64,000 nt of DNA from Ampullimonas aquatilis (GTDB lineage: Bacteria; Pseudomonadota; Gammaproteobacteria; Burkholderiales; Burkholderiaceae_D), in contig NZ_CP183834.1 in NCBI RefSeq assembly GCF_049675895.1, forward strand, positions 248,001 through 312,000. The letters run 5' to 3'. This document shows, piece by piece, positions 35,358-44,518 of the stretch (within the stretch, counting starts at the first letter, position 1; every line of letters begins with the position of its first letter). The notes beneath the pieces are model-generated. The model saw only the letters and a program-made list of their open reading frames with translations. It did no database searches and was not told the origin of the DNA. The position numbers and the translations under genes were made by a program.

Positions 35358-36173
35358 ATGAAGAAAAATATCATCGCTTTGAGTCTGGCATTTGCCGGTG
35401 TTGCTGCTACATCTTTGGTTTTTGCTGAAGAGGCTGCACCTGCAGCAGAAGCTGCTCCTGCAGTATCGCCATTAACTGGTAATCTGACGTTGGCTTCCGA
35501 ATACATTTATCGTGGTATCGGTCAAACCAATCGTAAGCCAGCTATTCAAGGTGGTTTTGACTATGCTTTTGCTAACGGTTTTTATGTCGGTAACTGGAAC
35601 TCCAGTATCAGCTGGCTTTCTGACAGTGGTGCTCTTGTCAATGGCGCACCGTTTAATGGTGCAGGTTCGGTCAGCAGCAATATTGAAATGGATTTCTATG
35701 GTGGCTACAAAGGCACAATCGTAGAAGACGTACCATTTGATGTCGGTGTTCTGCGTTACCAATACCCAGGCACTTACCCAACTGGTTTTGTCAGTCCAAA
35801 CACCACTGAAATCTATGGTTCCGTAGGCTACAGTTTCTTCACTTTCAAATACTCACGTTCAACAGGTAATTTGTTCGGTGCTGCTGATTCCAAAGGTAGT
35901 GGTTATTTTGATCTGTCTGGTAACTACGATTTGGGTAATGGCATCATTATCAATGGTCACGTCGGTCGTCAGAATGTGCATGGCCCATTTAAGGACGCCG
36001 CTTCCTACACCGATTACAAAATTGGTGCAACGATTGATCTGTCAGGCTATGCTTTAGCTGTGGCGGTGATCGGTACCAATGCCAAGGGCAATGATGGCGA
36101 GTTCTATCACAATGCCTTCGGTAAAGACTTGGGCAAATCACGTCTGTTTGCTTCAATCGGCAAGACTTTTTAA
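35358..36173 (+). CDS. TorF-like outer-membrane protein (Gcw_chp family)
   Basis: 271 residues. The signal peptide (about 1-23, ending LVFA) is followed by a short AEEAAPAAEAAPA linker. The mature part starts LTGNLTLASEYIYRGIGQT, which is the Gcw_chp/TorF putative porin pattern, with alternating aromatic strands typical of a beta-barrel. It is followed after 66 bases by glnK, and its sigma-54 promoter suggests expression when nitrogen is scarce. It may admit ammonium or another nitrogen solute through the outer membrane (inference). Confidence 0.8.
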   Translation: MKKNIIALSLAFAGVAATSLVFAEEAAPAAEAAPAVSPLTGNLTLASEYIYRGIGQTNRKPAIQGGFDYAFANGFYVGNWNSSISWLSDSGALVNGAPFNGAGSVSSNIEMDFYGGYKGTIVEDVPFDVGVLRYQYPGTYPTGFVSPNTTEIYGSVGYSFFTFKYSRSTGNLFGAADSKGSGYFDLSGNYDLGNGIIINGHVGRQNVHGPFKDAASYTDYKIGATIDLSGYALAVAVIGTNAKGNDGEFYHNAFGKDLGKSRLFASIGKTF

Positions 36174-36239
36174 TTGCTGTTTTCCTGGCTAATTGGGTGC
36201 AAGCCCAATTAGCTTAACTCCAGAACAAGGGGAATTGTT

Positions 36240-36578
36240 ATGAAACTGATTACAGCCATCATCAAGCCATTCAAGCTTGACGAAGTGCGTGAGGCACTCT
36301 CGGGTATCGGTGTGCAAGGTATCACCGTGACGGAAGTGAAGGGCTTTGGTCGTCAAAAAGGCCATACAGAGTTATACAGGGGGGCGGAATATGTGGTTGA
36401 TTTTCTGCCTAAGGTCAAAATTGAAGCTGCGGTTGCAGACGATATTGTTGAGCGTTGCATTGAAGCCATTGAAGGTGCGGCTCGTACCGGCAAAATTGGT
36501 GACGGCAAGATTTTCATTTACGACCTTGAACAAGTAGTACGTATTCGTACTGGGGAAACCGGTAAAGAGGCGCTATAA
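36240..36578 (+). CDS. glnK: Nitrogen regulatory protein P-II (GlnK)
   Basis: 112 residues. The T-loop with the uridylylation Tyr is in GFGRQKGHTELYRGAEYVV (about residues 43-61), and the B/C-loop KIGDGKIFIYDLEQVVRIRTGE ends the fold. It binds ATP, ADP and 2-oxoglutarate. Its position directly before amtB marks it as GlnK rather than GlnB; GlnK blocks AmtB when ammonium is plentiful. A GGGGAA ribosome site precedes the ATG. Confidence 0.95.
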   Translation: MKLITAIIKPFKLDEVREALSGIGVQGITVTEVKGFGRQKGHTELYRGAEYVVDFLPKVKIEAAVADDIVERCIEAIEGAARTGKIGDGKIFIYDLEQVVRIRTGETGKEAL

Positions 36579-36616
36579 GTCACACATTCCGACTATCAAG
36601 AAATGGAGAAAATAAT

Positions 36617-38170
36617 ATGAAACGCTTTCTGGTGTTATTGATGTGGCTCTGCGCGCTGGGTTTCAGCGTGTCAACCACGTCGAGTTTTGCTGCTGAAAAG
36701 CACATTGCCAAAGCTATGCCAATTATCCTGGCAGAAGCTGAAAAACCTGCCGAACCTGTTGCAGCACCTGCGGCCGAGGCAAAACCAGCCGAAGCAGCTC
36801 CGGCAGCGGCAGAAGCTGCTCCTGCGGAAGCAGCCGCGGCACCAGCTTTACCCGAAGCGAATAAGGGCGATACAACATTTATGTATGTTGCAACTGTCTT
36901 GGTTATTTTGATGACCATCCCAGGCCTGGCATTGTTTTACGGTGGTTTGGTTCGTACAAAAAACATGCTCTCAATTCTCATGCAGGTTTTTGTTACCTTC
37001 TCATTGATTGCAGTTTTGTGGGTGATCTATGGCTATTCATTGGCCTTTACCACCAATAATGGTCCTTTCATTGGTGGTTTCGACAAGCTATTCCTTAATG
37101 GCGTCAATCTCGCCACGGGTGGTGCAACGTTCAGCAAGGGCGTTTATATCCCTGAAATGTTGTTTGTTGTGTTTCAGCTGACTTTTGCAGCTATCACCCC
37201 AGCTTTGATCATTGGTGCGGTTGCCGAGCGTATGAAGTTTTCTGCTGTTCTCTGGTTCATGGTCATCTGGTTCACTTTTGCCTATTTGCCAATGGCACAC
37301 ATGGTTTGGGCATGGGATGGTCCCGATGCAATCACAAACGATGAAACACTGGCAACAGTGACTGCAGCTGCTGGTTGGTTGTGGGCTAAAGGGGCGTTGG
37401 ACTTTGCTGGCGGTACTGTTGTGCATGTTAATGCGGGTGTTGCTGGTTTGGTTGCCGCATTTATGGTTGGCAAGCGGATTGGTATCGGTAAAGAAGCGTT
37501 CACACCACATAGTCTGACTATGACCATGATTGGCGCATCATTGCTGTGGGTTGGTTGGTTTGGTTTTAACGTTGGTTCCAACCTGGAGGCAAGTGGTACA
37601 GCTGCTCTGGCATTTGTGAATACTTTGGTTGCAACGGCCATTGCTACATTATCCTGGTGCCTGTTTGAAGGTCTTTTCAAAGGTAAGCCATCCATGTTGG
37701 GTGCAGCATCTGGCGCAGTAGCTGGCTTGGTTGCAATTACACCAGCTTGTGGTTACGTGGGTGTTAAGGGTGCGCTGGTTATTGGTGCACTGGTCAGCCC
37801 ATTGTGTTTGTGGGGTGTTTCAGGTCTGAAGAGAATGCTGGGTGCCGATGATGCGCTGGATGTATTCGGTGTACACGGTCTTGGTGGTATTTTTGGTGCC
37901 TTGGCAACAGGCGTGTTTGCTGCGCCTTCTCTGGGTGGTGCAGGAATCTTTGATTATGTAACCAATGCCACCAGTACCGCTGAGTACTCAATCAGTGGGC
38001 AAGTCTGGATTCAGGCGCAGGCTGTTTTGACTGCCGTGGTTGTATCTGGTGTTGTTTCGATTGTTGCGCTCAAACTGATTGATATTGTGATTGGTTTGCG
38101 TGTCCCTGAAGATGAAGAACGCGAAGGTCTGGATATCAGTGCTCATGGTGAGTCTGCATACCATTTCTAA
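36617..38170 (+). CDS. amtB: Ammonium transporter AmtB
   Basis: 517 residues. A signal-like first helix (about 5-27) is followed by an Ala/Pro/Glu-rich stretch (about 38-80) before the eleven-helix channel. Visible Amt motifs are PGLALFYGGLVRTKNMLS, IWFTFAYLPMAHMVWAWD, VVHVNAGVAGLVAAFMVGKR and DVFGVHGLGGIFGALATGVF; the paired His of the pore are in the VHVNAG and VHGLGG segments. A terminator hairpin follows. Co-transcribed with glnK. The long Ala/Pro linker is common in this order. Confidence 0.95.
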   Translation: MKRFLVLLMWLCALGFSVSTTSSFAAEKHIAKAMPIILAEAEKPAEPVAAPAAEAKPAEAAPAAAEAAPAEAAAAPALPEANKGDTTFMYVATVLVILMTIPGLALFYGGLVRTKNMLSILMQVFVTFSLIAVLWVIYGYSLAFTTNNGPFIGGFDKLFLNGVNLATGGATFSKGVYIPEMLFVVFQLTFAAITPALIIGAVAERMKFSAVLWFMVIWFTFAYLPMAHMVWAWDGPDAITNDETLATVTAAAGWLWAKGALDFAGGTVVHVNAGVAGLVAAFMVGKRIGIGKEAFTPHSLTMTMIGASLLWVGWFGFNVGSNLEASGTAALAFVNTLVATAIATLSWCLFEGLFKGKPSMLGAASGAVAGLVAITPACGYVGVKGALVIGALVSPLCLWGVSGLKRMLGADDALDVFGVHGLGGIFGALATGVFAAPSLGGAGIFDYVTNATSTAEYSISGQVWIQAQAVLTAVVVSGVVSIVALKLIDIVIGLRVPEDEEREGLDISAHGESAYHF

Positions 38171-38187
38171 GTATTCTTTGTATTGAC

Positions 38188-38215
38188 AAAAAAAGCGCCT
38201 GCGGGCGCTTTTTTT
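38188..38215. terminator. Intrinsic terminator after amtB
   Basis: AAAAAAAGCGCC pairs with GGCGCTTTTTTT around a TGCG loop, 17 bases after the amtB stop. Perfect stem, GC core, T run. Confidence 0.92.
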
Positions 38216-38305
38216 GTTGGTGGGGGATATTTCCGTGATTCAATGTGAATCAAACGGAAATTTGATTTAACCTATAAAATCAAATGCAGTTTGAAAGGAA
38301 AAGTT

Positions 38306-39604
38306 ATGGTTCCCCACCTTGTTACTGCATTAAAAGGCCCTTTATTAGATCTGGAACATCGGGTTCTTGATGCCATGCCATCCATTGAGCGATGGTTCAG
38401 GCTGGAATGGCAAGAGCACACGCCACCTTTTTATTGTTCTGTCGATTTGAGAAATGCTGGATTTAAGCTGGCACCAGTCGATACGAATCTCTTTCCCGGT
38501 GGCTTTAATAATCTCTCGCAAGAGATGCTGCCGTTGGCGGTACAGGCTGCTATGGCGGCTGTTGAGAAAATCTGTCCTGATGCAAAAAATCTATTGCTAA
38601 TACCTGAGCGGCACACCCGCAATACGTTTTATCTGCAAAACGTCGCTAGATTGATGCAGATATTCAGGCAAACAGGTTTGAATGTACGCCTCGGTTCATT
38701 GTCGGACGAAATTACTGAACCTACTCCACTTGAGTTGCCTGATGGTCAAGTGCTGATACTCGAACCGTTAGAGCGTACTACCAATGGCAGGCGAATTGGT
38801 CTGAAGAATTTTGATCCTTGCACAGTACTGCTCAACAATGACTTGTCGGCAGGTATTCCTGGCATTTTGGAGGATTTGCATGAGCAGTTTTTATTGCCCC
38901 CTTTACATGCAGGATGGGCCGTGCGTCGCAAGTCCAATCATTTTGCAGCGTATGAAGATGTTGCAAAAAAATTTGCCAAATTGATAGATATTGATCCTTG
39001 GATGATTAACCCCTATTTTGCAACTTGTGGAGAAATTAATTTCCAGGAAAGAACGGGTGAGGACTGCCTGGCCAGTAATGTTGATATGTTGTTGACGCGG
39101 ATCCGAAAAAAATATCGTGAATATGGCATCAAGGAAAAACCATTTGTGATTGTCAAAGCAAATGCAGGTACCTATGGTATGGGTATCATGTCGGTGAAAG
39201 ATGCTTCTGAAGTAAAAGATTTAAATCGCAAGCAAAGAAACAAAATGAGTGTCGTTAAAGACGGACTGGCTGTTTCAGAGGTCATTATTCAAGAGGGTGT
39301 TCATACTTTTGAAAATATTAATGAGGCAGTTGCAGAGCCTGTTGTCTATATGATAGACCGTTATGTGGTAGGTGGGTTCTATCGGGTGCATACCGAGCGT
39401 GATATTGATGAAAATTTGAATGCGCCTGGCATGCACTTTGTACCATTGGCTTTTGAGACTCAAAATTTCTTGCCAGATATAACTGCCAAACCAGGTGTGA
39501 TGGCACCAAACCGTTTTTATATGTATGGTGTTGTGGCACGTCTTGCTTTGCTGGCAGCGTCCATTGAACTGGAAAGAACAGATCCAGAAGCACTTGAGGT
39601 TTGA
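38306..39604 (+). CDS. gshA: Glutamate--cysteine ligase (proteobacterial GshA type)
   Basis: 432 residues from the ATG at 38306, fixed by GAAAGGAA just upstream; a TTG at 38291 is also in frame. It belongs to the GshA group with its own sequence family (not E. coli type): WQEHTPPFYCSVDLRNAGFK near residue 38, LFPGGFNNL, FVIVKANAGTYGMGIMSVKD (ATP-grasp-like) and VYMIDRYVVGGFYRVHTERD. It makes gamma-glutamylcysteine and is one base from gshB. Burkholderiales carry this type beside gshB and the PTS genes. Confidence 0.88.
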   Translation: MVPHLVTALKGPLLDLEHRVLDAMPSIERWFRLEWQEHTPPFYCSVDLRNAGFKLAPVDTNLFPGGFNNLSQEMLPLAVQAAMAAVEKICPDAKNLLLIPERHTRNTFYLQNVARLMQIFRQTGLNVRLGSLSDEITEPTPLELPDGQVLILEPLERTTNGRRIGLKNFDPCTVLLNNDLSAGIPGILEDLHEQFLLPPLHAGWAVRRKSNHFAAYEDVAKKFAKLIDIDPWMINPYFATCGEINFQERTGEDCLASNVDMLLTRIRKKYREYGIKEKPFVIVKANAGTYGMGIMSVKDASEVKDLNRKQRNKMSVVKDGLAVSEVIIQEGVHTFENINEAVAEPVVYMIDRYVVGGFYRVHTERDIDENLNAPGMHFVPLAFETQNFLPDITAKPGVMAPNRFYMYGVVARLALLAASIELERTDPEALEV

Positions 39605-39605
39605 G

Positions 39606-40559
39606 ATGAAGATTGTTTTTATTATTGATCCAATCAAGTCCTTCAAAATCTATAAGGATTCAACTTATGCCATGATGCGCGAAGCAGCGCATAGGGGACA
39701 TGAGCTGAATTATTGTTTACTGGATGATATCTATCTGGAGCAGGGGAAAGTCCGGGTTAATGTCACGTCATTCGTTATGACGGGTGAGGAAGTTGACTGG
39801 TACGTGGTTGGTAAAGCCCGAGTGTTGGGTCTAGAGGAATTTGATGCGGTTATCATGCGCAAAGATCCGCCGTTTGATATGGAGTATATCTATGCGACCT
39901 ATTTGCTTGAAATTGCAGAAACGCAAGGCGCACATATCTTAAATAGACCTGGTGCAATCAGGAGTCACAGCGAAAAGTTGTCTATTGGGCAATTTCCGGA
40001 ATTGACGGCTCCGACGTTGGTTAGTCGAAATATGGCACGTCTACGCGAATTTCATCGTCAATATGGTGATGTGATTCTCAAACCACTCGACGGTATGGGG
40101 GGGATGGGTATTTTTAGAGTTGGTGGAGACGGACTGAATTTGGGTTCAATTCTTGAGATGTTGACAGCCGATGGAACCAGAACCATCATGATGCAAAAAT
40201 ATATTCCTGAGATTACAAAAGGCGATAAACGAATTTTGTTGATTAATGGCGAGCCGGTGCCTTTTGCTTTGGCGAGAATACCAGCCGAGGGTGAAGTGCG
40301 TGGCAATTTGGCGGCTGGTGGAACGGGTGTTGCGCAGCCCTTGACTGAAAAAGATCGATCTATTGTGAATACCTTGGCGGATACCTTGATTGCCCGAGGA
40401 TTATTCCTGGTTGGGTTGGATGTGATTGGTAATTATTTAACGGAAATCAATGTGACGAGTCCAACTTGTTTTCAGGAGATTACTGAGCAAACAGGTTTTA
40501 ATGTGGCTGCAATGTTCATGGATGCAGTCGAGCTATCTATTGGTAAATCAATAGTCTAA
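39606..40559 (+). CDS. gshB: Glutathione synthetase GshB
   Basis: 317 residues from the ATG at 39606, one base after the gshA stop. The N-terminal domain starts MKIVFIIDPIKSFKIYKDST. The ATP-grasp part has DVILKPLDGMGGMGIFRV, KRILLINGEPVPFALARIP and FLVGLDVIGNYLTEINVTSP. It joins glycine to gamma-glutamylcysteine. The frame is open for some distance upstream, inside gshA, but the homologous protein starts here. Confidence 0.95.
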   Translation: MKIVFIIDPIKSFKIYKDSTYAMMREAAHRGHELNYCLLDDIYLEQGKVRVNVTSFVMTGEEVDWYVVGKARVLGLEEFDAVIMRKDPPFDMEYIYATYLLEIAETQGAHILNRPGAIRSHSEKLSIGQFPELTAPTLVSRNMARLREFHRQYGDVILKPLDGMGGMGIFRVGGDGLNLGSILEMLTADGTRTIMMQKYIPEITKGDKRILLINGEPVPFALARIPAEGEVRGNLAAGGTGVAQPLTEKDRSIVNTLADTLIARGLFLVGLDVIGNYLTEINVTSPTCFQEITEQTGFNVAAMFMDAVELSIGKSIV

Positions 40560-40594
40560 ATTACAATTTATTATCACTTAAATTACCAATCCAT

Positions 40595-41047
40595 ATGGCT
40601 GGTATCTTGATTATTGCGCATGCACCACTTGCTACTGCATTAAGGGATTGCGCTGCGCATGTGTTTTCATCACTCCCAGTTCGAGTTGAGGCGATGGACA
40701 TTTCGGCTGATTGTGATCCAGCGGTTGTATTGGAGCAGGCGCGCCATATTTTAAGTGGTCTGATTGAAAATAATGGCGCAATCGTATTTACCGACCTATT
40801 TGGTGCTACGCCATCTAATATTGCCGCCTGTCTTGCTGAGGCGGGAAAAATACGGGTTGTTGCCGGGGTGAATCTACCAATGCTAATGCGTACCATTGGT
40901 TATCGAAGTGAGTCTTTGGATATGCTGGTACAAAAAGCGGTTGCCGGTGGTACTCAGGGTGTAGTTCAAGTTGGGGCTTCCGCTCCGCAAAATCAATCTT
41001 TTCCAACAGATCGTCATGGCACAAGTAGACACGACCATAGTCAATAA
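40595..41047 (+). CDS. PTS EIIA component (mannose/AgaF type)
   Basis: 150 residues. The phosphorylated His is in ILIIAHAPLATAL (about residue 9), then IVFTDLFGATPSNIAA and VVAGVNLPMLMRTI. The C-terminal 20 residues are polar and His-rich (TDRHGTSRHDHS). It is a lone EIIA of the mannose family: there are no EIIB/EIIC sugar permease genes here. With HPr and EI it forms a regulatory phosphorelay. The ptsH start lies inside its 3' end (32-base overlap). Confidence 0.88.
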   Translation: MAGILIIAHAPLATALRDCAAHVFSSLPVRVEAMDISADCDPAVVLEQARHILSGLIENNGAIVFTDLFGATPSNIAACLAEAGKIRVVAGVNLPMLMRTIGYRSESLDMLVQKAVAGGTQGVVQVGASAPQNQSFPTDRHGTSRHDHSQ

Positions 41048-41285
41048 ATTAGGTTTGCATGCAAGAGCATCGGCCAAACTGACACAGCTAGCTGGCCAAT
41101 TTAAATCTGAAATATTTCTTTCCAGAAATGGCAGAAGGGTGAATGCAAAAAGCATCATGGGTGTAATGATGCTGGCTGCTGGAAAGGGGTCAGAGGTTAG
41201 GTTGGAAGTGGTGGGCGTGGATGAGGAAGAGGCGACTGGTGCGATTTTAAATTTGATTGCCAATCGCTTTGGTGAGCCTGAGTAA
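41016..41285 (+). CDS. ptsH: Phosphocarrier protein HPr
   Basis: 89 residues from the ATG at 41016. His-15-type site in NKLGLHARASAKL and the regulatory Ser-46-type site in NAKSIMGVMMLAAGKG. Both sites are kept, so HPr kinase (not in the window) could phosphorylate it. It overlaps the EIIA gene and is followed by ptsI after 41 bases. Confidence 0.93.
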   Translation: MAQVDTTIVNKLGLHARASAKLTQLAGQFKSEIFLSRNGRRVNAKSIMGVMMLAAGKGSEVRLEVVGVDEEEATGAILNLIANRFGEPE

Positions 41286-41326
41286 TGACTGTTTTTATTA
41301 AGACGAATTTTTAGGTGAGGTGTTGA

Positions 41327-43096
41327 GTGGCTTTCTCGTTGCAGGGTATTGCTGTATCCAAAGGTATCGCAATTGGGCGTGCTCATATGCTCGCCTCAGC
41401 AGCTTTGGAAGTGCAGCATTACCTGATTGATGCGGAGCAGGTTGAGTCTGAGATAGCTCGTTTGAGCAATGCTAATTCTATGGTTCAGCAGGAGTTAGAA
41501 GCATTGCGTCAAGATTTGCCCGTGGACGCTCCATCTGAAATGGGCGCATTTCTGGACGTGCATCTCATGATTTTGAACGATGCCATGCTGGCTCTTGCAC
41601 CGCTTGAGCTGATATCCCGTCGTCGGTATAACGCCGAGTGGGCACTGGTGACTCAGCTCGAAGTATTGGTTAGGCAATTCGATGAAATTGAAGACGAGTA
41701 TCTGCGTGCCAGAAAAGCCGATATAGAGCAGGTTGTGGATCGTGTGCTTAAGGTGTTGGCAGGTATGCCAGGGCTGGCGTCGCTTGCAAATAATCAGCGT
41801 ATGGCAAGCTCCTTGGCACCTGATCTAATTGTGGTTGCTCACGATATAGCACCGTCAGATATGTTGCAATTCAAAAAGCAAACCTTTGCCGGGTTCATCA
41901 CCGACCTAGGTGGTAAAACATCGCATACAGCGATTGTTGCCAGAAGTCTTGATATACCGGCAACAGTTGGTTTGCAGCAGGCTAGTCAGCTAATACGTCA
42001 AGATGATTTACTTATCATTGATGGTGATGCTGGCATTGTTATTATCAATCCTTCCCCTATGATATTGGAGGAATATCAATATCGTCAAAGTGAGCGAACC
42101 CTGGAAAGGCGCAAGTTAAATCGGCTCAAGAACACACCAGCACTAACCCTTTGCGGTAAGAAAATTGAGCTGTTGGCAAATATTGAAATGCCCAGTGATG
42201 CCGATGATGCCTTGGCCAATGGCGCCGATGGTATCGGTTTGTTCAGATCTGAATTCCTCTTTATGAATCGTGCGGGTAACTTGCCTGATGAAGAGGAGCA
42301 ATTCACCGCATATAGTCAGGTGATTGCCTCGATGCAGGGGCGTCCGGTAACGATTCGAACCATTGATATTGGTGCGGATAAGCCAATGGGAAAAACGTTA
42401 GACAAACATGTTAATGACTATGAAGCAGCTCCCAATCCTGCTTTGGGCCTGCGTGCTATTCGATATAGTCTTGCTGAACCCAAAATGTTCCAAACCCAGC
42501 TCAGGGCTATTCTAAGGGCTTCCGCATTTGGTGAAGTGCGCTTATTGATACCCATGTTGGCTCATGCCCATGAAATTAATCTGACGCTTGAGGCCATGGA
42601 GCTGGCAAAAAAATCTCTGCGCAAACAAAATAAAAAATTTAATGAAGCAATCAAAATCGGTGCCATGATAGAAATCCCGGCTGCTGTTTTTGCATTGCCA
42701 TTGTTTTTAGAAAAGTTGGATTTTCTATCAATCGGTACAAACGATCTGATTCAGTATACTTTGGCGATTGATCGTACGGATAATACGGTAGCTCATTTGT
42801 ATGATCCTATCCATCCAGCCATCCTGCATTTGATCCATCAGACAATTCTTCAGGCTGGTTTGGCTGGAGTGCCTGTATCAGTCTGTGGCGAAATGGCAGG
42901 GGATACCACGTTGACGAGGTTGTTGTTGGGTATGGGTCTTACTTGTTTTTCTATGCACCCATCGCAATTGCTGGATGTGAAGCAAGAGATTCTGAGAACA
43001 GAATTATCCAAGACTGAAAAGATGATCAAGGAAGTACTGACTGCATATGATCCTGCAGAACTTCGGAGACTTGTAGAGCAGATAAACCGTCCATAG
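41327..43096 (+). CDS. ptsI: PTS enzyme I
   Basis: 589 residues from a GTG preceded by GGTGAGG. The phosphohistidine lies in DLGGKTSHTAIVARSLDIPA. PEP-binding motifs are ANGADGIGLFRSEFLFMNR, RTIDIGADKP, LSIGTNDLIQYTLAIDR and SVCGEMAGD. It takes phosphate from PEP and passes it to HPr and the EIIA above. No sugar-specific EIIC is close, in agreement with the incomplete, regulatory PTS usual in this group. Confidence 0.95.
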   Translation: MAFSLQGIAVSKGIAIGRAHMLASAALEVQHYLIDAEQVESEIARLSNANSMVQQELEALRQDLPVDAPSEMGAFLDVHLMILNDAMLALAPLELISRRRYNAEWALVTQLEVLVRQFDEIEDEYLRARKADIEQVVDRVLKVLAGMPGLASLANNQRMASSLAPDLIVVAHDIAPSDMLQFKKQTFAGFITDLGGKTSHTAIVARSLDIPATVGLQQASQLIRQDDLLIIDGDAGIVIINPSPMILEEYQYRQSERTLERRKLNRLKNTPALTLCGKKIELLANIEMPSDADDALANGADGIGLFRSEFLFMNRAGNLPDEEEQFTAYSQVIASMQGRPVTIRTIDIGADKPMGKTLDKHVNDYEAAPNPALGLRAIRYSLAEPKMFQTQLRAILRASAFGEVRLLIPMLAHAHEINLTLEAMELAKKSLRKQNKKFNEAIKIGAMIEIPAAVFALPLFLEKLDFLSIGTNDLIQYTLAIDRTDNTVAHLYDPIHPAILHLIHQTILQAGLAGVPVSVCGEMAGDTTLTRLLLGMGLTCFSMHPSQLLDVKQEILRTELSKTEKMIKEVLTAYDPAELRRLVEQINRP

Positions 43097-43312
43097 GCAA
43101 GCTATTTTAGAAGATTAATAATGACTTCTGACTTGTTCAAGCACGAGGTTATGGTTATACCTAGTGCCATAGTAAGGGTTATTGCTGTATAAATCTCATT
43201 CTATAAGTATGATACGAGCGATGTTTTGATGCCGCGCAAATTGTGCTTAATAAATACTTAAGTGAATTTGAGTTGTATTGAAAGTCGGTAACTTTTTAAT
43301 GGTTGGTGGGTC

Positions 43313-44476
43313 ATGAATAGAGTTCTAAAAGAGTGGGCTTTACCTGTGTTAACTGGTTTTGTGGGATTGCCGGTGTACGCGGTTAATGATATGCAGGGCG
43401 GTCCGGCGGTGAGGCAGCTTAATTTGGCTGAGCCGGTTACCCGAATTGCAAGAGAAATTTATGACATCCACACCATGATGTTGCTGATTTGTTTGGCAAT
43501 TTTTGTGGCTGTGTTTGGCGTCATGTTTTATTCAATACTTCGCCATCGTCGTTCGGTTGGTGCAAAGCCGGCTACATTTCATGAGAGTACGGCGGTTGAA
43601 ATTGCCTGGACTTTGGTTCCATTCATTATTGTGATTGCCATGGCGTTGCCTGCCACCAAAACGGTAGTGGCCATGAAAGATACGTCAAATGCCGATATTA
43701 CGATCAAGGCGACGGGATATCAGTGGAAGTGGGGTTACGATTACTTGCGTGGTGAGGGCGAGGGTGTCTCATTTTTGTCGACACTTTCGACTCCGCGTGA
43801 AGATATTGGTGCGCCTGGTTTGGGTCTGGAGGCGGCCCCAAAGGGCGATACTTATCTGGTAGAGGTTGATAATCCTGTTGTGGTGCCTGTAAACAAAAAG
43901 ATTCGTATAGTGACTACAGCTGCTGACGTTATTCATGCATGGATGATCCCAGCTTTTGGTGTCAAGCAAGATGCTATTCCGGGTTTTGTGCGTGATACTT
44001 GGTTCAGGGCTGAAAAGATAGGTGTTTATCGAGGTCAGTGTGCCGAATTGTGTGGCAAAGAACATGCCTTTATGCCAATTGTTGTGAATGTGGTGAGTGC
44101 GGAGGATTATTCAAAGTGGGTTGGGGCTAAGCAAAAAGAACTTGCAGCAAAGCTGGATGATCCTACTAAAGTTTATGCTCTGGATGAGTTGCGCTCGCGA
44201 GGTGAAAAGGTTTATTCATCAAATTGCGCGGTTTGCCATCAACCAACAGGTAAGGGTGCGGGCAATATTCCTGCGTTGGACGGAGACAAAGTGGTTCTTG
44301 GTCCTAAAGAGGGGCAAATTAAAGTACTGCTGAATGGTCAAAATAATGTCATGCCTTCATGGAAGGCGCTGAGTGATGTTGAGATCGCATCGGTTATTAC
44401 CTTTACTCGGAATAATTGGGGTAATAAAACTGGTGAGATTGTTCAGCCATCAGATGTTGCCTCTGCACGTAAGTAA
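43313..44476 (+). CDS. coxB: Cytochrome c oxidase subunit II with fused cytochrome c domain
   Basis: 387 residues. A signal segment and two membrane helices (about 50-72 and 97-115) precede the CuA domain with VIHAWMIPAFGVKQDAIPGF and GQCAELCGKEHAFMPI (CuA Cys, His, Met ligands). The C-terminal domain (about 295-380) has CAVCHQPTGKG and NVMPSWKALSD, i.e. a class I cytochrome c with heme ligands His and Met, making this a caa3-like subunit. It starts the oxidase operon. Confidence 0.93.
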   Translation: MNRVLKEWALPVLTGFVGLPVYAVNDMQGGPAVRQLNLAEPVTRIAREIYDIHTMMLLICLAIFVAVFGVMFYSILRHRRSVGAKPATFHESTAVEIAWTLVPFIIVIAMALPATKTVVAMKDTSNADITIKATGYQWKWGYDYLRGEGEGVSFLSTLSTPREDIGAPGLGLEAAPKGDTYLVEVDNPVVVPVNKKIRIVTTAADVIHAWMIPAFGVKQDAIPGFVRDTWFRAEKIGVYRGQCAELCGKEHAFMPIVVNVVSAEDYSKWVGAKQKELAAKLDDPTKVYALDELRSRGEKVYSSNCAVCHQPTGKGAGNIPALDGDKVVLGPKEGQIKVLLNGQNNVMPSWKALSDVEIASVITFTRNNWGNKTGEIVQPSDVASARK

Positions 44477-44518
44477 TTATCATAGTTGAGCATCTTTAAG
44501 ATTGAGTAAGGAGTAGGC

